Part shown: in pieces, positions 1-8,969 of the stretch
Numbering within the stretch: the stretch's first letter is position 1
How the letters are laid out: each line of letters opens with the position of its first letter
Assembly (NCBI GenBank): GCA_031553595.1
Contig: JAVBLI010000012.1
Location: 102,343-166,342 of the forward strand
Source of the DNA: RGIG3701 sp031553595
GTDB taxonomy: Bacteria > Planctomycetota > Planctomycetia > Pirellulales > Thermoguttaceae
Direction of reading: 5' to 3'
DNA length: 64,000 nt
Notes under the pieces: model-generated
Told to the model about the DNA's origin: nothing
The model's input: the letters and a program-made list of their open reading frames with translations, nothing else
The model's database searches: none
Made by a program: the position numbers and the translations under genes

Positions 1-1238
1 TCTTCTTCAAAAAGCGCCGGGGGCAGAATACACACGTTCGGACGCTCCCCGGCCAGCATTTTCGGTGAAAAACGGCCGGAAAAAGCCGGGATTTCGGGCC
101 AGTCTTCCGCCGTGTCTTGCCGCGTGTCTTCCATCGTGTCTTCCGTTTCCGCCAGCGGCCGTGTTTCCGCATGCTTCGCGCCAGAAGTAGAAGCGGATGC
201 CGCCGCGTTCTCTCCGTGCGGATGCTCCGCGCACGCGCCTTCTGGGCCGTACATCTCATTCAACTTCAGAATTTTCGCCGCCATGGAGTTAAACGCGTAA
301 TCACGGAAAATCGGGCGAGCCGCGAGAAAATCGAACTGCGAGACGTGCCCCAGATGCCAGTTCACCGGAATCGGCACATCCCGCCGCAGCGTCACCAGTT
401 CGCGCGACATCCGCAGCGTCTCAGCCCCGTCCAACAGATTCTGCTTTCGCACGGACGGCTTTTCGCCAAAATACGCCGTGATGTTTTCCGGCTTCAGAAT
501 CTCCTCCACACTCCCGAAACGCTGAATCATCTCCCGGGCACTTTTCGGCCCGATCTTCGCAATTCCCGGAATATTATCGGAAGCGTCCCCCACCAGCGAC
601 TGAAAATCCACCACCTGCGCGGGCGTAATCCCCCAGTCCTCCAGCAAAAACGCCTCATCCAGGTACTTCCCGCGCCGCAGGCTGTAAATCTGCACATGAG
701 GAGCCAGTAACTGGCGACAATCTTTGTCGCTGGTGACCAGAAAACAGTCGCCGCCCTCCGCCGCCGTCTGCGTGGCGACCGTCGCGAGAATGTCATCCGC
801 CTCAAAACCCGCCCGCTGGAGAATCGGAATCCGCATCACCTCCAGCAGCTCCTTAATCCGCGGAATCTGCATGCGCAAATCCTCCGGCATCGCCTCCCGC
901 TGAATTTTATACTCCGCGTACGCCTTATGCCGAAACGTGGGGGCATGGACATCAAAAGCACAGAACAGAAAGTCCGGATTCAGGTGCTCCAGCAGGAAAA
1001 ACACGTCCCGCATGAATCCGAAAACCGCATTAACCGACTCGCCCTTCCGGCCCTGCATTTCCGGCAGCGCATGAAAGACCTGGTACACCAGCCCATACGC
1101 GTCCACCACGAAAACCCGTTTCCCGGCCGGGGTCCGCGGCGCGTCCGGGTTCATCTCTTTCGCCGGAGCCCCCGGGAAATTTTCATTTTCGTTTTCATTT
1201 TCGTCGTCAAAAAGCGAAAGCTGGGAGTCGCGTGCCAT
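1..1238 (-). CDS. polA: DNA polymerase I, N-terminal part (5' nuclease domain), truncated by window edge
   Basis: Replication and repair polymerase; the window holds the first 412 codons. After an acidic N-terminal extension with an (EN)4 run comes a 5'-3' nuclease domain (about residues 41-300). Seen motifs: VVDAYGLVYQ near 44, GFEADD near 144, TSDKD near 169 (family usually GDKD) and GDASDNIPG near 218, which match the metal-binding Asp and helix-hairpin-helix motifs of the PolA/FEN family. An Ala/Ser/Glu-rich linker follows and the frame stays open to base 1, so the 3'-5' exonuclease and polymerase domains should lie outside. The ATG at 1238 has GAGGA upstream and a promoter at 1302-1330. 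A stand-alone exonuclease is less likely because the frame continues past the domain. Confidence 0.93.
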   Translation of the reverse strand, partial: MARDSQLSLFDDENENENENFPGAPAKEMNPDAPRTPAGKRVFVVDAYGLVYQVFHALPEMQGRKGESVNAVFGFMRDVFFLLEHLNPDFLFCAFDVHAPTFRHKAYAEYKIQREAMPEDLRMQIPRIKELLEVMRIPILQRAGFEADDILATVATQTAAEGGDCFLVTSDKDCRQLLAPHVQIYSLRRGKYLDEAFLLEDWGITPAQVVDFQSLVGDASDNIPGIAKIGPKSAREMIQRFGSVEEILKPENITAYFGEKPSVRKQNLLDGAETLRMSRELVTLRRDVPIPVNWHLGHVSQFDFLAARPIFRDYAFNSMAAKILKLNEMYGPEGACAEHPHGENAAASASTSGAKHAETRPLAETEDTMEDTRQDTAEDWPEIPAFSGRFSPKMLAGERPNVCILPPALFEE

Positions 1239-1301
1239 GAAAATCCTCTTTTATTCAAAAAAATGCGTCCAAATGCTTATAAAATGCCAGATAACACGCT
1301 C

Positions 1302-1330
1302 ATCATAACACGAAACCCACAAAAACGCAA
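1302..1330 (-). promoter_or_regulatory. Sigma-70-type promoter for polA
   Basis: On the minus strand: TTGCGT, 17-bp spacer, TATGAT. It lies about 65 bp upstream of the polA ATG. Confidence 0.6.
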
Positions 1331-1389
1331 TAAAACGGCCTCACTTATGAAAAATTTCCGCAAAAATGAACGCATCTTAACGAAAACCG

Positions 1390-1418
1390 TTGCGACGCCA
1401 TTCATTATCATGTATACT
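1390..1418 (+). promoter_or_regulatory. Sigma-70-type promoter for the DUF502 gene
   Basis: TTGCGA, 17-bp spacer, TATACT, divergent from the polA promoter. The transcript would carry the hairpin and heptamer array at 1442-1500 as its leader. Confidence 0.6.
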
Positions 1419-1441
1419 TAATCACACATACTTCCCCCCTC

Positions 1442-1500
1442 CCGCAAGTTACGCTGCGTTCCACATGCGGCTCATTCACCATTAACAATTCACCATTACC
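1442..1500 (+). repeat. CCGCAAGTT hairpin element followed by a heptamer array abutting the ATG
   Basis: 1442-1476 is an element (CCGCAAGTTACGCTGC ... TGCGGCTCATT) whose ends CCGCA/TGCGG pair; a close relative lies at 56531-56560. It runs into period-7 units TTCACCA, TTAACAA, TTCACCA that end directly at the ATG at 1501. No Shine-Dalgarno sequence is present. Confidence 0.6.
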
Positions 1501-2112
1501 ATGAAACCGCTCCGTCTTATTCTCCGCGTTTTCGTTACCGGCACCATCACCCTCCTGCCGCTGGTGGTCACGGTGGCGCTGGTGGCCTGGCTCACCGGAT
1601 TCCTGAACACCTATTTCGGCCCGCACACCGCTGTGGGAAAAGCCCTGGAAAACATCGGAGGCACGTATCTGATCGGCTGGCTGCTCGTTCTGGGCGTCAT
1701 TTTCGTCGTCGGCATCCTCATGGAAACCGCCCTGAAACACCTCTGGACCGCGTGCATCGATAATCAAATTAAGAAAATCCCCATCATCGGCCAGATTTAC
1801 GGCACCACCCGCCAGTTCACCGACCTCATGAAAAGCGGCGGTGGCGACGACGCGATGAAGAATATGAGCCCCGTTTATTGCCGGTTCGGCGGCACGATGT
1901 TCCTGGCCCTGATGCCCGTGGCGGATGAGTTTATGGTGGAAGGCCGGGCGTACCGGATCGTCGTCATCCCCACCGCCCCCGTGCCTTTCGGCGGCGCCGT
2001 CCTGCTGGTCCCCACCGAAGACGTCCTGCCGGCCAACATTTCCATGGACACCCTCATGGCCTTTTACGTTTCCATGGGCGCCTCGACCGGCGACTTTCTC
2101 CCGAAGCAATAA
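1501..2112 (+). CDS. DUF502 family inner-membrane protein
   Basis: 203-aa membrane protein of the DUF502 family (related to plant COV proteins); the molecular function of the family is unknown. Two strongly hydrophobic segments are visible, about residues 8-33 and 59-78. The conserved C-terminal block follows: a PIIGQIYGTTRQF-type region, then VVIPTAPVPFGG and VPTEDVL, which match the family's IPTxPxPxxG and VPxEDV signatures. Length is normal. It is a single-gene unit between its own promoter and a terminator at 2136-2172. The start codon has no SD and directly follows a heptamer array. Confidence 0.85.
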   Translation: MKPLRLILRVFVTGTITLLPLVVTVALVAWLTGFLNTYFGPHTAVGKALENIGGTYLIGWLLVLGVIFVVGILMETALKHLWTACIDNQIKKIPIIGQIYGTTRQFTDLMKSGGGDDAMKNMSPVYCRFGGTMFLALMPVADEFMVEGRAYRIVVIPTAPVPFGGAVLLVPTEDVLPANISMDTLMAFYVSMGASTGDFLPKQ

Positions 2113-2135
2113 ACCCTGCCTCCCCTTACCGCCTA

Positions 2136-2172
2136 TAAAAAAAGCTCGCCTCAAGGACGAGCTTCTTTTTTT
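2136..2172. terminator. Bidirectional intrinsic terminator
   Basis: Stem AAGCTCG (2142-2148) / CGAGCTT (2158-2164), with an A-run upstream and a T-run downstream, so it can serve both the DUF502 gene and the convergent PEP-CTERM gene. Confidence 0.8.
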
Positions 2173-2185
2173 CTATCATCGCGAC

Positions 2186-5100
2186 TTACGCCGCCGTCTT
2201 TCGCTTCCGTCGCGCCAGCACCGCCAGCCCCGCGATTCCGAGCATCATCATCGCCCACGTCGCCGGCTCCGGCGTACCAAGCGAATTCCGCGCCTGGATC
2301 ATGTCGTATGCCGACAGCGCCCACAATAATCCCATATACTCCTGCCCTAGCTCGCTGAAATGGATATCGTTTCCATTTATTCCACGGTATGGATAAAAGC
2401 CGGAACCCAGTGGATTTTCAATATTTTTCACCCAGTCGGAATCCGGGCCGAGAAACGCGAACAAATCATCTTCGATGATGGCACGTTGCGCATCTGTAAT
2501 GGCCTTACTCGTGCTGCCGTCACCCAGCGCCGAGACCAGCGCGATAAGCCAGGGTACGTCCCACTCGCCCGGCAGACCTTCAGCCATAGTCCAAACGCCG
2601 TCTTGGTTCCGCTTCACGGCATCACGACTGGTTTGGATCAACTTTTCCAGCCCACTTTTATACGTGTTGCCGTCCGTCCAGAAATCCGACTCCCCCTGGT
2701 GCCAAAGGATGCCTGCAAATTCACTGTCCAACGCCTGGATCGCCAATAGAAGCCGCTGGTCGAGGCCGGTATTCCACTGATCAATCGTCGTACCACCAAC
2801 ACCAACGGAAACGATACCAACAGGGACAGTCTGATTTTCTTGTTTTGATAACATGTCGGAAAGCGTGTCTCCGAAAGACGGCCAAGTGGAACCCTGATTC
2901 CAACCGGCTGTGGCGTAAGGCTGCGGGTCGTTGGCGATATTCCACTGTCCTGTCGAAGGATCCATCGCCAACACATTTCCACTTTTTGTCTGCAATAGCG
3001 CGTCTCCATGGTTGGCAGAGTTCGACTGTCCGGCGGTGATGAAAATTTCACCCACACCGATTTTATCTCCCAACGAGATGGAAGTCAGCACCGAACCGCC
3101 AGCGTCCAGCGCGCGGAGGTCCACGCTATGCCAACCGGTTCCCAGAACCACATCGCCGCTGAACGTGCCGGCGGTCTTATCCAGTTGCAGGTTCGAAAAG
3201 CCCGACCAAGTTTGGCCGCCGTCGAGCGAAAACTGTATTTTCGCGATGTCCGTACCTTCTCTTGTCAGGAAAGCGCCGGAAATGTCCACGGTTGCATTGC
3301 CGTTGGTGCCACGCTGATACATCGCATATCCGCTGGCAGCGTCCATCGTCGCCATGACGGCATCCGACTCGCGCACGAACATATACATGTTCGCGATTTC
3401 GTAGCCGGCCTTGCCGGCGTCATGCGTCCAGTCCGAATCCCCACCACCCGGCTGTGATCCAATGCCAAACTTCTTGGCCTGGCCGAAGCCGTTCATCGCA
3501 ATGACGGTTTGGTTGGTGTCGAGATTATGAATCTGCATCGAGCCATGGCCGGCGCCAAGATCATAACCGGAATCGTTCGTGTCGAAAATGCCTCCATTGC
3601 CATGACTAAAACCGGTAGCTTGCCCCTGTCCGTAGTTTGACGGCCAGAATTCCAGGAATCCTGTTTTCGCCGTTCCGGAGCGTTGGCCGGAGGTTTCCGT
3701 ACCCAGCGTCAGCGTCCCTTCCGAGCTGGGAAGATTCGTCGTGATTTCCAGGTTTTTCACATATTGCTGATAAATCGTGCCAGCCGTTGCGTCCGGCACA
3801 CCGAGCTTGGTAAGGTTCTGCATCCAGTCGCCTTTGGCCATGCCGGTGACCTGCGAATTGCCGGAAAGCTGGAAGGCGTCCATTGAAACAAACGCGTAAT
3901 ACAAGTCTTCCGGATTGCTGGGGTTGACGTATTCCATATAATAGCCCACGCGGTCGAACAGAACGCCGCCGTTCATCATTTGCTGCGCGTTGTCGATAAA
4001 ATAGCTGGTGCCGTTATGCATATTGGCGTTGGCGGCGGAGTTGATCTGCCAGCCACGCACCATCGTGAAATCACTGCCGTTGGCGACGTTGGCCATGCCA
4101 GGCGCGTACGCTGCGGAGGCCATGACGTAAAGCTTGCGGTCGGCGTACTGATTAATGTTGGCATTCGCTCCCTGCTCGATATTGAACGTCCAGTCGGGGT
4201 TCCCCGTCGGGTTATTGCCAATCCCGATATCCATCGCACTCGAGCCGGCATGATTTGCAACACCCCAGTGGTTCAGCGCGAAAACGGTTTGCTTTTCGCC
4301 GTAATTATGCACCTGGAAACAGCTGTATCCGTTGCCGGCGCCTCTACTGTCGCCGAAGTCATAGGTAGAACCGCTGGCATTAGGCACATTCATCGCGTTC
4401 CCCTCCGTGTAATTGCCAGACCACATTTCCACGTTGCCGGTCTTGATGCCCGTGCCATTAACGACGCCGGCAACATTGGACTGCACGGTCATGTTTTGCA
4501 CGGTTTTTTGGTGGTAGTACGCATCGTTAAAAGGCAAGCCGGTTTTGGAGACGTCGTTCGTCAGGCCGTCCATGGAGACGTATACGTAGTCGGTCCGTTG
4601 CGCCGTCGGGTTCGCCGTCATGTACGCGTCAGACCTCGTCAGCTCCATGTAATATCCGACTTTCAGCGGGAAGCCTTTAAGCTCCGTCGCCACCGCAGCG
4701 GCATTGTTATATGTATAATCCGCCGCGGTCATGCCCCCGGCAGCTTTCGTGGTCGGAATATCCATCTTGTAAACCAGATTCATATTCTGGATTTCCGCGG
4801 CAACCGTCGGATTCTCGAAAAGCCCCTCGGCCATGCTCACCCGCTTGACATAAACGTCGAGCTGCTTAGTGGAATAATCGCCGCTGTTTCGGGCAAACGT
4901 CCAGTCAGGATAATCCGTCGTACGGCTACCGATACCGACATCGTAATCGGCGGGATTGTTGCCGGTGGCACCACCCCAACGATTGAACGCCAAAACTGTC
5001 TGCGCACCGGAATAGGTGCTGTTTCCAAGCGCATGGATTTGCATCGAACCGTAATTCTGGTTCCATGAATTTTTATCACCATGGTCAAACGAATCGTTGG

Positions 5101-5599
5101 AGGCACCGGGAATATTTTTGTCATTTCCGGTCTCATAGTTCGTGGGCCAAAACTCGATGTTTCCTTGGGTAAAGGTGGTATTGCCGGTGTTCGCCCCATA
5201 AAGATTGAACCCGGGCGCGTTCCACCGGACATTGAGATTCGAAACATACTCCTGAAACACAGCACCGCTGGCCTTGGTTGGCAGGCCCATTTTTGCGGGG
5301 TTGGACGTGAACGCGTCCATCGAAGCGAATACCCAGTTGTTGTTTGTACTATTATTCAACTGGTAAACATACGCGATCGACTCAATCGGGCCGAATTTCC
5401 GGGATGAATTATCGACCGTGTACGGCGTCGCCCCCCATGCGTCGAGGTCACCGCCCATCACGTTGTTGAGATCCAGGCCGTAAACCTGATAATAGTCATT
5501 TAATTGCGTACCGTCCGGCAAGGTTAAAACCTGCCCCCACGCAGCGCCGCAGAGCATGACGGCCACAAGAAATAACGAGAACGCGCGAAAAGTTTTCAT
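2186..5599 (-). CDS. Secreted multidomain SGNH/SASA-type esterase with PEP-CTERM anchor
   Basis: 1137-aa exported protein. The start at 5599 is chosen because it opens a typical signal peptide (MKTFRAFSLFLVAVMLC...) and has GGGGGTGG upstream; the frame extends further 5' but only through promoter sequence. Residues about 25-700 hold three divergent copies of one domain of about 220 aa, each with blocks like SMQIH, a Q/K-T-V-x-A/F-N element, (D)xGIGS/GIGN and DWTF; I do not recognise this domain. Residues about 845-1105 look like a sialate O-acetylesterase/acetyl-xylan esterase (SASA) SGNH domain: GQSNS nucleophile block, GVGGT, ILWHQGESD and a catalytic NDIHFSELG block. The C-terminus TPEPATWAMMMLG plus RRKRK is a PEP-CTERM sorting signal. 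Likely a surface enzyme deacetylating polysaccharide side chains. The domain call is strong; the substrate is unknown. Confidence 0.82.
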   Translation of the reverse strand: MKTFRAFSLFLVAVMLCGAAWGQVLTLPDGTQLNDYYQVYGLDLNNVMGGDLDAWGATPYTVDNSSRKFGPIESIAYVYQLNNSTNNNWVFASMDAFTSNPAKMGLPTKASGAVFQEYVSNLNVRWNAPGFNLYGANTGNTTFTQGNIEFWPTNYETGNDKNIPGASNDSFDHGDKNSWNQNYGSMQIHALGNSTYSGAQTVLAFNRWGGATGNNPADYDVGIGSRTTDYPDWTFARNSGDYSTKQLDVYVKRVSMAEGLFENPTVAAEIQNMNLVYKMDIPTTKAAGGMTAADYTYNNAAAVATELKGFPLKVGYYMELTRSDAYMTANPTAQRTDYVYVSMDGLTNDVSKTGLPFNDAYYHQKTVQNMTVQSNVAGVVNGTGIKTGNVEMWSGNYTEGNAMNVPNASGSTYDFGDSRGAGNGYSCFQVHNYGEKQTVFALNHWGVANHAGSSAMDIGIGNNPTGNPDWTFNIEQGANANINQYADRKLYVMASAAYAPGMANVANGSDFTMVRGWQINSAANANMHNGTSYFIDNAQQMMNGGVLFDRVGYYMEYVNPSNPEDLYYAFVSMDAFQLSGNSQVTGMAKGDWMQNLTKLGVPDATAGTIYQQYVKNLEITTNLPSSEGTLTLGTETSGQRSGTAKTGFLEFWPSNYGQGQATGFSHGNGGIFDTNDSGYDLGAGHGSMQIHNLDTNQTVIAMNGFGQAKKFGIGSQPGGGDSDWTHDAGKAGYEIANMYMFVRESDAVMATMDAASGYAMYQRGTNGNATVDISGAFLTREGTDIAKIQFSLDGGQTWSGFSNLQLDKTAGTFSGDVVLGTGWHSVDLRALDAGGSVLTSISLGDKIGVGEIFITAGQSNSANHGDALLQTKSGNVLAMDPSTGQWNIANDPQPYATAGWNQGSTWPSFGDTLSDMLSKQENQTVPVGIVSVGVGGTTIDQWNTGLDQRLLLAIQALDSEFAGILWHQGESDFWTDGNTYKSGLEKLIQTSRDAVKRNQDGVWTMAEGLPGEWDVPWLIALVSALGDGSTSKAITDAQRAIIEDDLFAFLGPDSDWVKNIENPLGSGFYPYRGINGNDIHFSELGQEYMGLLWALSAYDMIQARNSLGTPEPATWAMMMLGIAGLAVLARRKRKTAA

Positions 5600-5681
5600 A
5601 GTCCACCCCCGGAAAAGCGTTGACGCCAAAAAATGAATCATTTCGACTGAGAAATATCCATTCATAATGGTTATATGATTT

Positions 5682-5710
5682 ATTCTAACGGAACCGGCGA
5701 GGGAAGTCAA
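5682..5710 (-). promoter_or_regulatory. Sigma-70-type promoter for the PEP-CTERM esterase gene
   Basis: Minus strand TTGACT, 17 bp, TAGAAT, ending about 80 bp before the ATG at 5599. Confidence 0.6.
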
Positions 5711-5770
5711 CCAAAATAAACGGGGTTTAAGAAAAAATTCCCGAAAAAACAAAAAAACAGTTTTTTCAAG

Positions 5771-5806
5771 AAAAAAACCGCCCCGAATATCCGAAGCGGT
5801 TTTCAT
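5771..5806 (-). terminator. Intrinsic terminator of the sigma-factor operon
   Basis: Stem AAAACCGC / GCGGTTTT (arms 5774-5781 and 5796-5803) with a T-run on the minus strand, 36 bp past the end of the operon. Confidence 0.75.
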
Positions 5807-5841
5807 TTTTTCTCAATTTTCGCTACAAAAGTAACGTAAAA

Positions 5842-7524
5842 TTAGAACGCGTTCATCATCTTGAAAACGGGCGTCGTAGCACGCAGACGGAACTGCACAC
5901 CATTTTCCACCGCCGCGGGCTCAAGGATGATCAGGGCTTTCTCCAGATCGCCCATCCGCCGGGCGGCTTTCTCGACCTGCGCCTTATTCGGGAAATGCAC
6001 GGGGCACGCCGCCGCGCCTTTCAGCAGGTCGGCCAGATCCAGATGCGCATAATACGTGCTCATCTCTTTCGGCTCCGCAGACGCCTCGATACACTTTTTC
6101 AGCACTTCGCCGGCATTCTTGCCAGCCGCGAAATACACGGCTTTCGGCGCGAAGACCATCGCCGCCGGGATCGCCTCGCCGCCCAGCGCCTTGACCACCG
6201 CGTCGCGCTCGGCACCCTGGAGCTTCTCGGGCAGTTTGAATTCCGCCCAGTACGCATGATACTCGCCACACTCGGCCGAGCCGGACTTCAGGACGCATTT
6301 CGCCGCTTTATCGGCTTTCTTTTCCTTCACGAACGCCACAACTTTCTTGAGCTGGGCTTCCCACGCGTAACCGTCCGGCACATAACGGGCCTTGGCGAAA
6401 ACGAGATTATCCTGCTCGAGATTCAGGAACGCCGCGAAATCGACGTCCCCGGAGACGATCACATCATAAATCAGCTTCTGGTTTTCTTTAAAGAAAGCCA
6501 CGGCGCCGTCGGCGTCAAAGCCTTTTTTCTCGGCCTTTTTGCGGATTTTCTTCTCCACCTTCTCGGCGATGCACGCCTGGTGTTCTTTGAGCAGTTCGTC
6601 GGACAGGGGCTTAATGATCCCACTGCCGGCCAGCGTCAGCGTGGCTTCCGGGCAGCGGAAACCGGCGAAATTCGTCTTCCGCGGCGCGCCGATTCCGGCG
6701 AGTTTCTGGGCCAGTTTCGTGCCTTCTTTGCCCGTGACGGTCAGTCGCAGGGAGTATTCATCGGCGTCCATATCCCAGAAATGGCCGTACGTGATGGTGT
6801 TCAGGTCTTTCAGGCCGCACTCTAGGCCGCCCATGAGTTTTCCGAACGCCGCCACTGCTGCCTCGGACGGCGCTTTGCCGTGGAGGTGTTTTTTCGCACA
6901 CTTCTTGATACACTCGCCGGCTTTCTGCACCGCCAGCTCTTTAAACTTGTCCGGCACGTTCCCCGCGAAAATCGTGAAGCCCACGTCCACGCGTTCCGTG
7001 TTTTCGATGATGAATTTCTCGAAATCCACGTCATTCGGGAAGCTTTCTTTTTTGTCGGAGGCCAGGAGCCAGCCGTCGGCTTTTTTGCCGAAAAAGACTT
7101 TTCCGCCCGTGGCCGTCAGTTTCCACTGATTGTCGCCGAGGTCTTCCAGCTGCACGTCTTTCGACTTCAGGAAGCTTCCCAATTTATCCCAGTCGCGGAT
7201 GGGCAGCGCCACCACCGCGGCCACCGGGCAGCCCTTGCATTCGCCTTCGCACGCACCGTCTTTGAGGTACGCAACGATTCCGGCCGGGCGTCCCGTATCC
7301 AGGATCACGCCCACGGGGCCGTCGGCCGACGCAAAGAATTTCGCCACGCCGAGGAACGCTTTAAAATCGTCCCGTTCCGTGACCGCAGCCACGTCGTCAA
7401 GCTTCGTCAGCAGCGTTTCCGCGCTTTTCATGGATCCGACCGCCACCACGGTCTCCGCCCGCGCGACTGTCGCCGTCCACGCACACACCAGGGCCAGCAG
7501 GCCGCAAATCAACATTTTTTTCAT
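5842..7524 (-). CDS. Secreted Cys-containing protein of unknown function
   Basis: 560-aa exported protein that I do not recognise. The start at 7524 opens a signal peptide (MKKMLICGLLALVCAWTAT...ARA) and has AAGGAGTG at good spacing. The body is rich in Lys, Ala and Glu and carries scattered cysteines, including a CEGECKGCP cluster near residue 85 and paired Cys around 210-240, which suggests disulphides or metal binding outside the cytoplasm. No repeat or enzyme motif was found. It is the last gene of an operon behind an ECF sigma factor and a membrane-anchored probable anti-sigma protein, with its own strong RBS and a terminator after it. It may be an effector or sensor of that regulon, but this rests on position only. 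Confidence 0.7.
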   Translation of the reverse strand: MKKMLICGLLALVCAWTATVARAETVVAVGSMKSAETLLTKLDDVAAVTERDDFKAFLGVAKFFASADGPVGVILDTGRPAGIVAYLKDGACEGECKGCPVAAVVALPIRDWDKLGSFLKSKDVQLEDLGDNQWKLTATGGKVFFGKKADGWLLASDKKESFPNDVDFEKFIIENTERVDVGFTIFAGNVPDKFKELAVQKAGECIKKCAKKHLHGKAPSEAAVAAFGKLMGGLECGLKDLNTITYGHFWDMDADEYSLRLTVTGKEGTKLAQKLAGIGAPRKTNFAGFRCPEATLTLAGSGIIKPLSDELLKEHQACIAEKVEKKIRKKAEKKGFDADGAVAFFKENQKLIYDVIVSGDVDFAAFLNLEQDNLVFAKARYVPDGYAWEAQLKKVVAFVKEKKADKAAKCVLKSGSAECGEYHAYWAEFKLPEKLQGAERDAVVKALGGEAIPAAMVFAPKAVYFAAGKNAGEVLKKCIEASAEPKEMSTYYAHLDLADLLKGAAACPVHFPNKAQVEKAARRMGDLEKALIILEPAAVENGVQFRLRATTPVFKMMNAF

Positions 7525-7622
7525 AAAATCACTCCTTCCAACAGGGGGTTCAAAAAAGAAAATGACAAAACGCGAAAAATCGCAAATTCCCATCATTTTC
7601 GGTTTACAGTCAAGCATTCATA

Positions 7623-8195
7623 TTAATATTGGCGCGTGGTCGTCTCTTCCCGGGTCCAGCTCGCCGGGCGGAAAATGTCCACCAGCACGGTCACCGTATC
7701 CTGGCACGGAATGAGTTTCGCCAGCTCCACGGCACCCTCCTCCGCGTCCACGGCATCCGTCATACGCACCACCCGAGCCTCCCGCGGGGGCTGCATCCGC
7801 ACGGGATAAGGATACGAAACGAAACTCACTACCGACGCAGGTCGAATCAGCGGCAGCGGCTCTTCCGGAACCTCATCCCGCACGACCACCACCGGCACCA
7901 CGGGCGGGGATTTCAGCGGCGTTTCTTCCGTCTGAAAGTACGTGGAATAATGGGAAATCGCCACGGCCATCAGCAACACGCACGCCGCCACAGCCGCCGC
8001 CGCACGCACCCACGCACGCCGGACGGGGAGCCGCACGGCACGAAGCTCTTTTTCAGGAGCCACCGCACCGCGTTTCGGCATTTCCGCCTCCGCCAGCGCC
8101 GCCAGAATCCGCTGATGCCGCGCTTCCGGCACCGCCGCATTCAGCCGCCCGGCATCCCGCGCTAAACGTTCTTTAATATCCGCATCTTTCACCAT
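7623..8195 (-). CDS. Single-pass membrane protein, probable anti-sigma factor
   Basis: 190-aa protein encoded directly after an ECF sigma factor. Residues about 1-60 are cytoplasmic and helical and charged; about 64-81 (AAAAVAACVLLMAVAISH) form one membrane segment; the rest would be outside and contains a Pro/Val-rich stretch. This topology and gene order are those of membrane anti-sigma factors, but no zinc-binding ZAS HxxxCxxC motif is seen, so the call is by context. ATG 8195 is preferred to TTG 8210 because GGTGA precedes it. The short gap to the sigma gene is a heptamer array. Confidence 0.6.
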   Translation of the reverse strand: MVKDADIKERLARDAGRLNAAVPEARHQRILAALAEAEMPKRGAVAPEKELRAVRLPVRRAWVRAAAAVAACVLLMAVAISHYSTYFQTEETPLKSPPVVPVVVVRDEVPEEPLPLIRPASVVSFVSYPYPVRMQPPREARVVRMTDAVDAEEGAVELAKLIPCQDTVTVLVDIFRPASWTREETTTRQY

Positions 8196-8211
8196 GATTT
8201 CACCACGCAAT

Positions 8212-8248
8212 AATAATTATCAATTATCAATTGTCAATTATCCAATTA
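8212..8248 (-). repeat. Heptamer array between sigma factor and anti-sigma genes
   Basis: On the coding strand the sigma-factor stop TAA opens units TAATTGA, CAATTGA, TAATTGA, TAATTAT with period 7. The array ends about 16 bp before the next ATG. Confidence 0.65.
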
Positions 8249-8806
8249 AAAATACCGTTTCAGCTTCCGCCGGCCGCGAAACAGGAGCGTTTTCACGCCG
8301 ACTTCCGTACGCTGCATAATCCGGGCGATTTCCCGAACCGATTTATCTTCCACATAAAACATCCACAGCGCCGTCATTTGCGGCTCCGGGAGCACCTCCG
8401 CGGCCAGCTCCCAGATATTCTCCGCCGCACGCCCGGCCGGCAGCGCATGATTTTCATCCGCCGCACGCTCCCGCGCCTGTACCTGCCCCAGCAAATCGCC
8501 GTCCCGGCTCGCGCCGTGCATCAAATCCCGCTTTTTCCGCCGATAAAATCCCGCGCTGCACCGATACCCGATCGTAAACAGCCACGTCGAAAACTCCCAC
8601 TGCGGATCATAATTCCCCAGGCTCTTCCACGCCTGCAAAAACGTATCCTGCACCACATCCAGCGCATCCTCGGGCAAATGCCTGCGAAGAAAATACCGGT
8701 AAAGCGAATCTTCGTGACGGCGCACCACCTCCTCAAAATCCTCACGCCTCCCTTCCAGCGTGGCGGCAATCAGTTCGCGGTCCGTGCGTCTCATCAGCAT
8801 TTTCAA
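8246..8806 (-). CDS. ECF-subfamily RNA polymerase sigma factor
   Basis: 186-aa extracytoplasmic-function sigma factor. Region 2 (about residues 20-90) shows the HEDSLYRYFLRR and DVVQDTFLQAWKSL helices that bind core polymerase and the -10 element. Region 4 (about 130-183) ends in SVREIARIMQRTEVGVKTLL, a typical -35-binding helix-turn-helix. Length is normal. The following gene encodes a one-pass membrane protein of anti-sigma type. Start at 8806 (MKMLMRR); ATG codons 6 and 12 nt downstream are also possible. No clear sigma-70 promoter was seen, so autoregulation is possible. Confidence 0.92.
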   Translation of the reverse strand: MKMLMRRTDRELIAATLEGRREDFEEVVRRHEDSLYRYFLRRHLPEDALDVVQDTFLQAWKSLGNYDPQWEFSTWLFTIGYRCSAGFYRRKKRDLMHGASRDGDLLGQVQARERAADENHALPAGRAAENIWELAAEVLPEPQMTALWMFYVEDKSVREIARIMQRTEVGVKTLLFRGRRKLKRYF

Positions 8807-8926
8807 CTTTATCTTCGTGCAGGATACGTTTCGTTTTCAGCCTCTATGTTCTTTAATATACTCCATTTTTTGCCCAAAGAAAACAAAAGTTACACCTTTT
8901 TCCTCTTTTTTTTCTCCCACCAAGGC

Positions 8927-8955
8927 TTGAAACCCGAACGAAAGCGCGGCATAAT
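8927..8955 (+). promoter_or_regulatory. Sigma-70-type promoter upstream of the GH16 gene
   Basis: TTGAAA, 17 bp, CATAAT. The transcript would begin just before repeat copy A (8970-9069), placing that hairpin inside the 5' leader. Confidence 0.6.
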
Positions 8956-8969
8956 GGGGTAAGCGAGTG

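Noticed and set aside
7623..8195. Zinc-binding (ZAS) anti-sigma factor
   Set aside because: No HxxxCxxC motif; kept only as a context-based anti-sigma candidate.
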